DNA of 64,000 nucleotides from contig NZ_JAPFPY010000010.1 of assembly GCF_026240945.1 (NCBI RefSeq), positions 186,001 to 250,000 of the forward strand. Reading direction: 5' to 3'. This document shows, in pieces, positions 1 through 7,037 of this stretch. Within the stretch, counting starts at the first letter, position 1. Each line of letters opens with the position of its first letter. Below the pieces are notes generated by a model, which was not told where the DNA came from, did no database searches, and saw only the letters and a program-made list of their open reading frames with translations. The DNA comes from Mycolicibacterium sp. J2 (GTDB lineage Bacteria; Actinomycetota; Actinomycetes; Mycobacteriales; Mycobacteriaceae). The translations under genes and the position numbers were made by a program.

Positions 1-1
1 G

Positions 2-310
2 CAGGAGGCGGCCCGCGCGCTGGGGGCCACTCGTGCCCAGGTGATCCGGGATGTCGTGGTGCCCTCGGCGCTGCCGGAGACGTTCACCGGAATCCGGCTG
101 GCGGTCGGGATGGCCTACTCGTCGGTGGTGGCGGCCGAGCTGTTCAACGGCATCCCCGGTATAGGCGGATTGGTCAAGGACGCAAGCAATTACAACAACA
201 CACCGGTCGTGCTGGTCGGGATCTTTGCCATCGGCATCTCCGGTCTGGTGATCGACGGTGTGCTGCGGGCTGCCGAGCGGCGGGCCGTTCCGTGGAGAGG
301 GAAGATATGA
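2..310 (+). CDS. ABC importer inner-membrane permease, 3' fragment
   Basis: The window opens inside this gene, so only the last 102 codons are visible. They begin with the EAA loop of binding-protein-dependent permeases (EAARALGATRAQ..., first visible residues), the segment that contacts the ATPase. The rest holds the last hydrophobic segments (around VLVGIFAIGISGLVIDG) and a short charged tail. This is the TauC/SsuC type of permease. The next two genes on the same strand encode a substrate-binding lipoprotein and an ATPase, so this is the membrane part of one importer, probably for taurine or another alkyl sulfonate. The substrate is inferred from family resemblance only. Confidence 0.85.
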   Translation, partial: QEAARALGATRAQVIRDVVVPSALPETFTGIRLAVGMAYSSVVAAELFNGIPGIGGLVKDASNYNNTPVVLVGIFAIGISGLVIDGVLRAAERRAVPWRGKI

Positions 311-1338
311 GAATCAAGGCCTTACTCGCCGCCGCTGCGGTCTCGATGCTGGCGCTGGCCGGCTGCGCGGTGGACCATTCCGGGCAGGACGCGCAGAAGC
401 CCACCATTCGCATTGGCTACCAGTCCTTTCCGAGTGGTGACCTGATCGTCAAGAACAGCAGGTGGCTGGAACAGGCGCTGCCGGACTACAACATCAAGTG
501 GACCAAGTTCGACTCCGGGGCCGACGTGAACACCGCATTCATCGCCAAGGAACTCGACTTCGGTGCGCTCGGTTCCAGTCCGGTGGCCCGCGGCTTGTCC
601 GCGCCGCTGAACATCGCGTACCAGGTGGCCTTCGTGCTGGACGTCGCCGGCGACAACGAGGCGCTGGTCGCCCGCAACGGCACCGGTATCACCACGATCG
701 CCGACCTCAAGGGCAAGCGGGTGGCCACCCCGTTCGCCTCCACCGCGCACTACAGCTTGCTGGCCGCGCTGGCGCAGAACGGGTTGAGCCCGGCCGATGT
801 TCAGCTCATCGACCTGCAGCCGCAGGCGATCCTGGCGGCGTGGGATCGCGGCGACATCGCGGCGGCCTACACCTGGCTGCCCACCCTGGACCAACTGCGC
901 AAGACCGGCAAGGATCTGATCACCAGCCGCCGGCTGGCCACCGACGGCAAGCCAACTCTCGATCTCGGCGTGGTCTCGAGCGAATTCGCCGCGGCGCACC
1001 CGGATGTGGTGGATGTGTGGCGGCAGCAGGAGGCCAAGGCGCTGCGACTGATCCACGATGATCCCACCGCGGCCGCCAAGGCGATCGCCGCGGAGATCGG
1101 GCTGACTCCGGAAGACGTTGCGGGACAGCTCAAGCAGGGTGTCTATCTGACCCCGGAGCAGGTGTCGTCCGCGCAGTGGCTGGGTGCCGACGGCAAGCCG
1201 GGCAATATCGCGACCAACCTGGAGAGCGCGTCGCAGTTCCTGGCCGCCCAGAAGCAGATCCCGGCCGCGGCACCGCTGAAGACGTTCCAGGATGCCGTCT
1301 ACACCAAGGGATTACCCGATGTCCTCACCAAACAGTGA
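307..1338 (+). CDS. Taurine/sulfonate-type ABC substrate-binding lipoprotein
   Basis: A 343-residue extracytoplasmic binding protein of the TauA/SsuA/NrtA-like class. It has a lipoprotein signal peptide ending in the lipobox LALAGC (Cys20), so it should be anchored to the outer face of the membrane. The mature part starts with a typical first strand (RIGYQSFPSGDLIVK) and has the two-lobe motif region ADLKGKRVATPFASTAHY. A GTG at 292 would also be in frame, but the ATG at 307 follows a purine-rich GAGAGGGAAG and gives a clean signal peptide. The gene overlaps the permease stop by 4 bases and the ATPase start by about 20 bases, so the three genes form one translationally linked operon. Taurine is the likely ligand, but nitrate or another sulfonate cannot be excluded. 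Confidence 0.85.
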   Translation: MRIKALLAAAAVSMLALAGCAVDHSGQDAQKPTIRIGYQSFPSGDLIVKNSRWLEQALPDYNIKWTKFDSGADVNTAFIAKELDFGALGSSPVARGLSAPLNIAYQVAFVLDVAGDNEALVARNGTGITTIADLKGKRVATPFASTAHYSLLAALAQNGLSPADVQLIDLQPQAILAAWDRGDIAAAYTWLPTLDQLRKTGKDLITSRRLATDGKPTLDLGVVSSEFAAAHPDVVDVWRQQEAKALRLIHDDPTAAAKAIAAEIGLTPEDVAGQLKQGVYLTPEQVSSAQWLGADGKPGNIATNLESASQFLAAQKQIPAAAPLKTFQDAVYTKGLPDVLTKQ

Positions 1339-2107
1339 ACCGGCCGGCCGGCTGCTGATCAGCAACGTCGCGCATCGGTACGGCAAGGGCTCCGGGGCGG
1401 TGACCGCCCTGGGCCCGGTCGACCTGGACGTCGAGCCCGGCGCCTTCTTGGTGCTGGTGGGTGCGTCCGGGTGCGGCAAGAGCACGCTGTTGCGGTTGAT
1501 CGCCGGATTCGAGTCCCCCAGCGAAGGCGCCGTGCAGGTGTCGGGGACGTCGCCGACCCCCGGGGTCACCTCGGGTGTGGTGTTCCAACAGCCGCGGTTG
1601 TTCCCGTGGCGCACCGTCGCCGGGAATATCGACCTGGCGCTCAAGTATGCCAAGGTGCCGCGGGAACGCCGGGCCGAGCGGCGCGCGCACCTTCTCGAGC
1701 GGGTCGGGCTGGAAGGCACCGGCGACCGCAAGATCTGGGAGATCAGCGGTGGTCAGCAGCAGCGGGTCGCGATCGCGCGCGCGCTGGCCGCCGAGACCCC
1801 GCTGTTCCTGCTCGACGAACCGTTCGCGGCGCTGGACGCGTTGACCCGGGAGCGGCTGCAGGAGGATGTCCGGCAGGTCAGTGCGGAGTCGGGTCGCACC
1901 ACGGTGTTCGTCACGCACAGCGCCGACGAGGCGGCGTTCCTGGGCTCGCGGATCGTGGTGCTGACCCGTCGTCCCGGCACGGTGGCGCTGGACCTGTCCT
2001 CGGAGTTGCCCCGCTCCGGCGTCGACGCGCGGGAGTTGCGGCGGTCCCCGGAGTTCCTGCGGCTCAAGGACGAGGTCGGCGAGGCCGTCAAGGCAGCCGC
2101 AGCGTAG
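1319..2107 (+). CDS. ABC importer ATP-binding subunit (TauB/SsuB-like)
   Basis: The cytoplasmic ATPase of the importer, 262 residues from the ATG at 1319; an in-frame ATG at 1292 is possible but lies deeper in the upstream gene. Seen in order: Walker A GASGCGKST, Q-loop region VVFQQPRLFPW, signature ISGGQQQRVAIARA, Walker B LFLLDEPFAALD and H-loop FVTHSADEA. All catalytic motifs are intact. PRLFPWRTV after the Q-loop is typical of the nitrate/sulfonate/taurine importer class. The gene is the last of the operon and is followed within 60 bases by a strong hairpin terminator. Confidence 0.92.
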   Translation: MSSPNSEPAGRLLISNVAHRYGKGSGAVTALGPVDLDVEPGAFLVLVGASGCGKSTLLRLIAGFESPSEGAVQVSGTSPTPGVTSGVVFQQPRLFPWRTVAGNIDLALKYAKVPRERRAERRAHLLERVGLEGTGDRKIWEISGGQQQRVAIARALAAETPLFLLDEPFAALDALTRERLQEDVRQVSAESGRTTVFVTHSADEAAFLGSRIVVLTRRPGTVALDLSSELPRSGVDARELRRSPEFLRLKDEVGEAVKAAAA

Positions 2108-2163
2108 TGATTTGTGGAGCCGTAGCCGTACTCATTACGGGTGCGGCTCCACACATCGCAGCA

Positions 2164-2193
2164 AAAAGGCACCCGCCGCGGCGGGTGCCTTTT
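2164..2193. terminator. Bidirectional intrinsic terminator
   Basis: Perfect inverted repeat with 14-base arms (AAAAGGCACCCGCC at 2164-2177 and its complement at 2180-2193) around a 2-base centre. An A-tract lies on one side and a T-tract on the other, so it can end transcripts from both directions: the importer operon from the left and the small minus-strand ORF from the right. Confidence 0.85.
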
Positions 2194-2206
2194 GTGGTGG
2201 GTCGGT

Positions 2207-2317
2207 CTAGACCGGTGGGTACGCCGGTGGCGGGTACACGCCGCGCAGCCCCCAGGCCAGCCAGCTGAAGAAGAACTCACCCTCGTCGCTGATGTCGTAA
2301 TCCGGATTCGGATCCAT
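2207..2317 (-). CDS. Small 36-residue protein of unknown function
   Basis: I do not recognise this protein. It starts at an ATG (2317 on the minus strand) preceded by a strong ribosome-binding site GGGGAGG at 7-base spacing, and ends with TAG just before the bidirectional terminator. The peptide begins MDPNPDYDISDEGEFFF, so the N-terminus is strongly acidic. An aromatic/hydrophobic core (SWLAWGLRGVY) follows, then a proline-rich end (PPPAYPPV). The frame stays open upstream, but the only good start with a Shine-Dalgarno is this one. It is divergent from the TetR gene at 2458 with the putative operator between them, so it may be co-regulated. Acid leader plus hydrophobic core could suit a processed or membrane-associated peptide, but that is speculation. 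Confidence 0.5.
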   Translation of the reverse strand: MDPNPDYDISDEGEFFFSWLAWGLRGVYPPPAYPPV

Positions 2318-2403
2318 TAGGTGCCTCCCCAGCCTGGCTCGTTTGATCGAGTCTAACGCGATCGGGCCCGGGTCTGACATCCGAACCGCCCGATTGCCTA
2401 GAC

Positions 2404-2425
2404 TGGCCAACCAGTTGATTGGTCA
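2404..2425. promoter_or_regulatory. Putative TetR operator
   Basis: A 22-base imperfect palindrome (arms TGGCCAA / TTGGTCA; 16 of 22 positions symmetric) located 33-54 bases before the TetR start and about 90 bases before the small minus-strand ORF. Size and position fit an autoregulatory TetR site; binding is inferred. Confidence 0.4.
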
Positions 2426-2457
2426 CCGGTCGCCCGGTCTGCAGATAGCGAGTCGTC

Positions 2458-3099
2458 ATGTCCACCGAACCCACCAATGGGTCGTCCCGGCGGGAAGAGT
2501 TGTTGGCCGTCGCCGCCAAGCTCTTCGCAGCTCGCGGATACCACGGCACCCGGATGGATGACGTCGCCGACGCCGTCGGGCTGAACAAGGCCACGGTGTA
2601 CCACTACTACGCGAGCAAGTCACTGATCCTCTGGGACATCTACAAGGCCACCGCCGACTTCACCGTCGACGCGCTGCACGACGACCCGACCGCATCGGCC
2701 CGCGAGACCATCTACCACTTCACCCGGCGGCTGCTGACCGGCATTGCCAACGATCTGGAGGCGGCCGCCGTCTACTTCCAGGAGGGCCCGTACATCACCG
2801 AGTGGTTCACCGAGGAACAGGTCGAATACATCCGCAAGGCCGAGGCCACCGTCTACGAGCACGTCCGCGACGTGATCGACCGGGGCATCGCCAGCGGCGA
2901 GTTCTACGACTGTGATTCCCATGTGCTCGCCCTCGGCTATATCGGGATGACGCTGGGCGCCTACCGCTGGCTGCGCCCGCACGGCCGCCGCACCGCAAAG
3001 GAGATCGCGGTGGAGTTCAGCACCGCCCTGCTGCGCGGATTGATCCGCGACGAGGCGGTTCGTACCGCGGAACCGCTCGGGGGTGCCAGCCATGAGTGA
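2458..3099 (+). CDS. TetR/AcrR family transcriptional regulator
   Basis: A 213-residue repressor. The N-terminal helix-turn-helix is clear at about residues 10-57 (RREELLAVAAKLFAARGYHG ... VGLNKATVYHYYASK). The C-terminal ligand domain resembles those of fatty-acid or acyl-CoA responsive mycobacterial TetR proteins. It is the first gene of a three-gene operon with a short-chain dehydrogenase (8-base overlap) and an acyl-CoA dehydrogenase (4-base overlap), so it most likely controls this lipid or steroid degradation operon in response to an acyl-CoA intermediate. The ligand is unknown. The palindrome at 2404-2425 is a candidate operator. Confidence 0.88.
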   Translation: MSTEPTNGSSRREELLAVAAKLFAARGYHGTRMDDVADAVGLNKATVYHYYASKSLILWDIYKATADFTVDALHDDPTASARETIYHFTRRLLTGIANDLEAAAVYFQEGPYITEWFTEEQVEYIRKAEATVYEHVRDVIDRGIASGEFYDCDSHVLALGYIGMTLGAYRWLRPHGRRTAKEIAVEFSTALLRGLIRDEAVRTAEPLGGASHE

Positions 3100-3868
3100 T
3101 CTGTTCCGGCTCGACGGCAAGGTTGCCGTGGTCACCGGCGGTGGTCGCGGGATCGGCGTGATGATCGCGCGCGGGCTGCTGCAGGCCGGGGCGGCCAAGG
3201 TGTACCTGGCGGCCCGCAAGGCGGCCGAACTGGACGCGGTGGTGACCGAACTGGCGCCGCTGGGTGCCGTCGAGGGCATCCCCGCGGACCTGGGCACCGC
3301 GGCGGGGGTGGAGGCCCTGACCGCCGCGGTGACGGCGAAAGAGGACGCCGTGCACCTGCTGTTCAACAATGCCGGCGCGGCGTGGGGCGCACCGTTCGAC
3401 GAGTTCCCGGAATCCGGGTTCGACAAGGTCTTCGACGTCAACGTCAAGGGCGTCTTCCTGCTGACCCGTGCGCTGGTGCCGCTGCTGACCGCTGCCGCCA
3501 CCGAGCAAGACCCCGCCCGCGTGGTCAACACCGGCAGCATCGACGGCTTCCTGGTGCCGGAGAAGGGCAGGGACAACTTCTCCTACAGCGCCAGCAAGGC
3601 GGCCGTGCACATGCTGACCAAACATCTGGCCGGTGAGCTGGCGCCCAAGATCCTGGTGAATGCCATTGCCCCGGGGCTGTTTCCGTCCCGGATGACCAAA
3701 GGCTTGTTGTCGGCCGGCGAAGAGACGGTGGGCTCCCTGCTGCCGTTGGGCCGGGTCGGCCAGCCCGACGACATGGCCGGTATCGCGGTATTCCTGGCCA
3801 GCCGGGCCAGCAGTTACATCACCGGGGCGGTGATCCCGGTCGACGGCGGCGTGAGCACGATCCGATGA
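3092..3868 (+). CDS. Short-chain dehydrogenase/reductase
   Basis: A 258-residue classical SDR. Cofactor motif VTGGGRGIG lies near the N-terminus, NNAG follows at about residue 92, and the active-site tyrosine and lysine are in YSASK with the serine in NTGSIDG. The end (GAVIPVDGGVSTIR) is typical of enzymes that oxidise hydroxyacyl-CoA or sterol-like alcohols. The ATG at 3092 was chosen over the in-frame GTG at 3083 because it opens directly on the conserved SDLFRLDGKVAVVTGG block. Both ends overlap the neighbouring genes, so it is translated together with the TetR regulator and the acyl-CoA dehydrogenase. A 3-hydroxyacyl-CoA substrate is likely but not proven. Confidence 0.88.
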   Translation: MSDLFRLDGKVAVVTGGGRGIGVMIARGLLQAGAAKVYLAARKAAELDAVVTELAPLGAVEGIPADLGTAAGVEALTAAVTAKEDAVHLLFNNAGAAWGAPFDEFPESGFDKVFDVNVKGVFLLTRALVPLLTAAATEQDPARVVNTGSIDGFLVPEKGRDNFSYSASKAAVHMLTKHLAGELAPKILVNAIAPGLFPSRMTKGLLSAGEETVGSLLPLGRVGQPDDMAGIAVFLASRASSYITGAVIPVDGGVSTIR

Positions 3869-5577
3869 AATCGACCATCCTGTCCCGGCGTGACCTGGAT
3901 TTCCTGCTCTACGAATGGCTTAGGGCCGACGAGCTCACCGCGCGCCCCCGGTTCGCCGAGCACTCCCGGGACACCTTCGACGGCGTGCTCGACCTGTGCG
4001 AACAGCTGGCCGAACGCTACTTCGCCCCGCACAACAAGCGCAGCGACGCCAACGAACCCACCTTCGACGGCACCACGGTGACGGTCATCCCGGAGGTGAA
4101 AGAAGCACTGCAGGCCTTCGCCAAGGCGGATCTGATCGGGATGGGCTTCGACGCCGAACTCGGCGGCGCACAATTGCCTGCGACGGTGGCTCAGGCCGGG
4201 TTCGCCTGGATCTCGGCGGCCAACGTGAGCACCGCCGGGTATCTGATGCTCACCATCGCCAACGCCAACCTGATCGCCAAATTCGGTACGCCCGAACAGA
4301 TTTCGACTTGGGTGCAGCCGATGCTGGCCGGCCGCTTCACCGGCACCATGGCGTTGTCGGAGACCCAGGCCGGATCGTCGTTGGCCGATATCGTCACCCG
4401 CGCCGAACCCCAGCCCGACGGCACGTACCGGTTGCACGGCACGAAGATGTGGATCTCGGGCGCCGAGCATGAGCTCAGCGACAACATCGTCAATCTCGTA
4501 CTGGCCAAGATCCCCGGCGGCCCCGCGGGCACCAAGGGCATCTCGCTGTTCATCGTGCCCAAGTTCCTGGTCAACTCGGACGGGTCGATCGGAGCCCGCA
4601 ACAACGTCGCCATCTCCGGGCTGAACCACAAGATGGGCCAGCGCGGTATCACCAACACCGTGCTGAACTTCGACGGCGCCGAGGGCTACCTGGTCGGCGA
4701 GCCGCATCACGGCATCGTCTACATGTTCCACATGATGAACGAGGCGCGGTTGGGCGTCGGCATGGGTGCGGTGTCGCTGGGCTACACCGGCTACCTGAAA
4801 TCGCTGGAGTACGCCAGGGAACGCCCGCAGGGCCGGCTGGTCAAGGATCCGTCCACCCCGCAGGTGCCGATCATCGAGCACGCCGATGTGAAGCGGATGT
4901 TGTTGGCACAGAAGGCGTATGTGGAAGGTGCGTTGGGTCTGGCGCTGTACTGCGCGCGGCTGGTCGACACCGAAGAGACCGACCTGCTGGACATCTTGAC
5001 CCCGGTGGCCAAGAGCTGGCCGTCGCAGTGGTGCCTGGAGGCCAACGACCTGGCGATCCAGGTGCTCGGCGGCTACGGCTACACCCGCGAGTACGACGTC
5101 GAACAGCACTATCGGGACAACCGGCTGAACCCCATCCATGAGGGCACCAACGGCATTCAGAGCCTGGATCTGTTGGGCCGCAAGGTGACTCAGCGTGGTG
5201 GGGCCAGCATGGCGGCCCTGTCCGAGCGTATTGCGGCGACGGTGGCGGCCGCGGGCGATCACCAGTTCGCCGGCCAGCTCGACGCGGCGTGGCAGCGGCT
5301 GGTCGAGGTGACCGGGGCCATGTTCGCCTCCGGTGACATCGAGGCGGCAATGGCCAACAGCGCCGTCTATCTGGAGGCCTTCGGTCATATCGTCATCGCC
5401 TGGATCTGGTTGGAACAGGTGCTGGCTGCCGCAGGCAAGGACGGCGACTTCTACGACGGGAAACGGCAAGCGGCCCAATACTTCTACCGCTACGAATTGC
5501 CCAAGACCGGGCCGCAACTCGATCTGCTGGCCAGCCTGGACCACACCACCCTGGACATGCGCGACAGCTGGTTCTGA
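3865..5577 (+). CDS. Acyl-CoA dehydrogenase (FadE type, long form)
   Basis: A 570-residue flavoprotein dehydrogenase of the longer, about 600-residue class with an extra C-terminal helical domain. The FAD/substrate motif MALSETQAGSSLADI is at about residue 155-170, and the GYGYTREYDVEQHYRDNR signature is followed by IHEGTNGIQ, where the glutamate is the expected catalytic base. It should introduce the trans-2 double bond into an acyl-CoA during beta-oxidation. The start overlaps the SDR stop (ATGA), so dehydrogenation and hydroxyl oxidation are encoded side by side under the TetR regulator. The true substrate (fatty acid, sterol side chain or aromatic acyl-CoA) cannot be told from the sequence. 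Confidence 0.9.
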   Translation: MKSTILSRRDLDFLLYEWLRADELTARPRFAEHSRDTFDGVLDLCEQLAERYFAPHNKRSDANEPTFDGTTVTVIPEVKEALQAFAKADLIGMGFDAELGGAQLPATVAQAGFAWISAANVSTAGYLMLTIANANLIAKFGTPEQISTWVQPMLAGRFTGTMALSETQAGSSLADIVTRAEPQPDGTYRLHGTKMWISGAEHELSDNIVNLVLAKIPGGPAGTKGISLFIVPKFLVNSDGSIGARNNVAISGLNHKMGQRGITNTVLNFDGAEGYLVGEPHHGIVYMFHMMNEARLGVGMGAVSLGYTGYLKSLEYARERPQGRLVKDPSTPQVPIIEHADVKRMLLAQKAYVEGALGLALYCARLVDTEETDLLDILTPVAKSWPSQWCLEANDLAIQVLGGYGYTREYDVEQHYRDNRLNPIHEGTNGIQSLDLLGRKVTQRGGASMAALSERIAATVAAAGDHQFAGQLDAAWQRLVEVTGAMFASGDIEAAMANSAVYLEAFGHIVIAWIWLEQVLAAAGKDGDFYDGKRQAAQYFYRYELPKTGPQLDLLASLDHTTLDMRDSWF

Positions 5578-5586
5578 CACCTCTCC

Positions 5587-5620
5587 TGCGCCCAAACTCA
5601 CCTTCGGGCCAAGAAGTGCG
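5587..5620 (-). repeat. Dispersed intergenic hairpin repeat, copy A
   Basis: Read on the minus strand, these 34 bases match the stretch at 20369-20402 at 29 of 34 positions, including GGCCCGAAGGTGAGTT and GGGCGCA. The core GCCCGAA-GGTGAG-TTTGGGC folds into a hairpin with a 7-base stem (one G-U pair) and a 6-base loop. It lies 9 bases after the acyl-CoA dehydrogenase stop. A further shared block, CCGAGATCGACG, lies at 5638-5652 here and at 19056-19070 in the other locus. Confidence 0.6.
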
Positions 5621-5716
5621 AGTGGCCGCCGGCATTTCGTCGATCTCGGTGCGCTCGATTCGGTGGGCTTGTCGATCCGGGTGGGCTCGGTCGCATCCGT
5701 GTAACAGACTGGGGGC

Positions 5717-6985
5717 ATGCCCGCAGAGATCGCGATCCACTTCTTCCTGACCCTGGCCGTCATCCTCGGCGCATGCCGGCTGGTTGGCGCTGCCGCCGAG
5801 CGGATCGGCCAGCCTCGCGTCGTGGGGGAGATGATCGCTGGGGTGGTGCTGGGCCCCTCACTGCTGGGCCGGTTCGCACCGGGCCTGCAGCACGAGCTGT
5901 TCCCGGCCGGCACCTCCAATGTCGTGCTGTATACGGTGGCCCAGGTCGGGTTGGTGCTGTACATGTTCGTGATCGGGCTGAACTTCGATGTCAACCACGT
6001 CAAGGAGCGGTCCGCAACGGCGACGGCGGTATCGGTCGCCGGTATCGTCGCGCCGCTGGCGCTCGGCGCACTCACCGCCCTGCCCCTGCTCGGCCTGGGG
6101 GGTTTCTTCGGGTCAGGCGTCACCCCGGCCATGGCGATGATGTTCCTCGGGGCGTCGATCGCCATCACGGCTTTCCCGATGCTGGCCCGCATCATCTTCG
6201 AGAAAGGGCTGTCCGATACACCTTTGGGCACGCTGGCGCTGGCCTGCGGTGCGGCGGCCGACGCCATCTCCTGGTGCGTGCTGGCGGTGGTGCTCGCGGT
6301 GCACCGCGGCAATGCTGCCACGGCCGTCGTCGCGATCGGCGGTGGAGTGCTCTACACCATCATCGTGCTGACGGTTGGCCGGCGCGGCTTCGGTGTGCTC
6401 GGCCGGGCGGCCGAGCAGCGCCGCAGTGTCTCGCCCGCCATGCTCAGCACGGTACTGATCACCCTGATGGGCTGCGCGTGGCTGACCGACGTCGTCGGCA
6501 TCTACGCGATCTTCGGGGCCTTCATCCTGGGCGCCGCCATACCGTCGGGGTTCTTGGCCCAACGCCTCACCGACATCATCGAACCGCTCACCACGACGCT
6601 GTTGTTGCCGTTGTTCTTCGTCTACTCCGGCCTCAACACGCAGATCGGTCTGGTGAACAGTGCGCAGCTGTGGGCGATCACGCTGGCCCTGCTCGTGGTG
6701 GCGATCGCAGGTAAAGGGCTGGCGTGCACCGCCGCCGCCCGGCTGTGCCGGGTACCCGCACGTGAAGCGCTGGCTCTGGGATCGTTGATGAACGCGCGCG
6801 GGCTCATCGAACTCATCCTGCTCAACATCGGGCTGCAAGCCGGCATCATCACGCCGACCCTGTTCACCATGCTGGTGCTGGTCGCCATCGTCACGACGCT
6901 GATGTGCTCGCCGATCTTCGAATTCGTCTACGGCCGGAACCGGACTGCCGATCTTTCGGCGTTGGAGCCGGGCCCGCGCGTGTAG
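5717..6985 (+). CDS. Monovalent cation:proton antiporter, CPA2/KefB type
   Basis: A 422-residue polytopic membrane protein with about 12 hydrophobic segments and the typical CPA2 opening (IGQPRVVGEMIAGVVLGPSLLG). Later motifs include a FGAFILGAAIP segment and LGSLMNARGLIELILLNIGL, the conserved membrane block of the Na+/H+ exchanger fold. It lacks the C-terminal TrkA-N nucleotide-binding domain of full KefB/KefC proteins, so it is a transport domain only. It probably exchanges Na+ or K+ for protons. The halogenase-like gene starts only 52 bases downstream, so co-transcription with the polyketide cluster is possible, but a functional link is not evident. Confidence 0.85.
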   Translation: MPAEIAIHFFLTLAVILGACRLVGAAAERIGQPRVVGEMIAGVVLGPSLLGRFAPGLQHELFPAGTSNVVLYTVAQVGLVLYMFVIGLNFDVNHVKERSATATAVSVAGIVAPLALGALTALPLLGLGGFFGSGVTPAMAMMFLGASIAITAFPMLARIIFEKGLSDTPLGTLALACGAAADAISWCVLAVVLAVHRGNAATAVVAIGGGVLYTIIVLTVGRRGFGVLGRAAEQRRSVSPAMLSTVLITLMGCAWLTDVVGIYAIFGAFILGAAIPSGFLAQRLTDIIEPLTTTLLLPLFFVYSGLNTQIGLVNSAQLWAITLALLVVAIAGKGLACTAAARLCRVPAREALALGSLMNARGLIELILLNIGLQAGIITPTLFTMLVLVAIVTTLMCSPIFEFVYGRNRTADLSALEPGPRV

Positions 6986-7037
6986 CGTGGCGGAAAATGC
7001 GACACAACCTTGTGCCCGGTGCAGGGAGGAGAAACGC

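Noticed and set aside
292..306. GTG at 292 as start of the substrate-binding lipoprotein
   Set aside because: It would put charged residues before the signal peptide and use the ribosome-binding site as coding sequence; the ATG at 307 is better placed.
3814..6321. Very long minus-strand open frame opposite the acyl-CoA dehydrogenase and antiporter genes
   Set aside because: It is low-complexity, has no recognisable domain and lies antisense to two clearly conserved genes. Long antisense frames are expected in DNA of this GC content.
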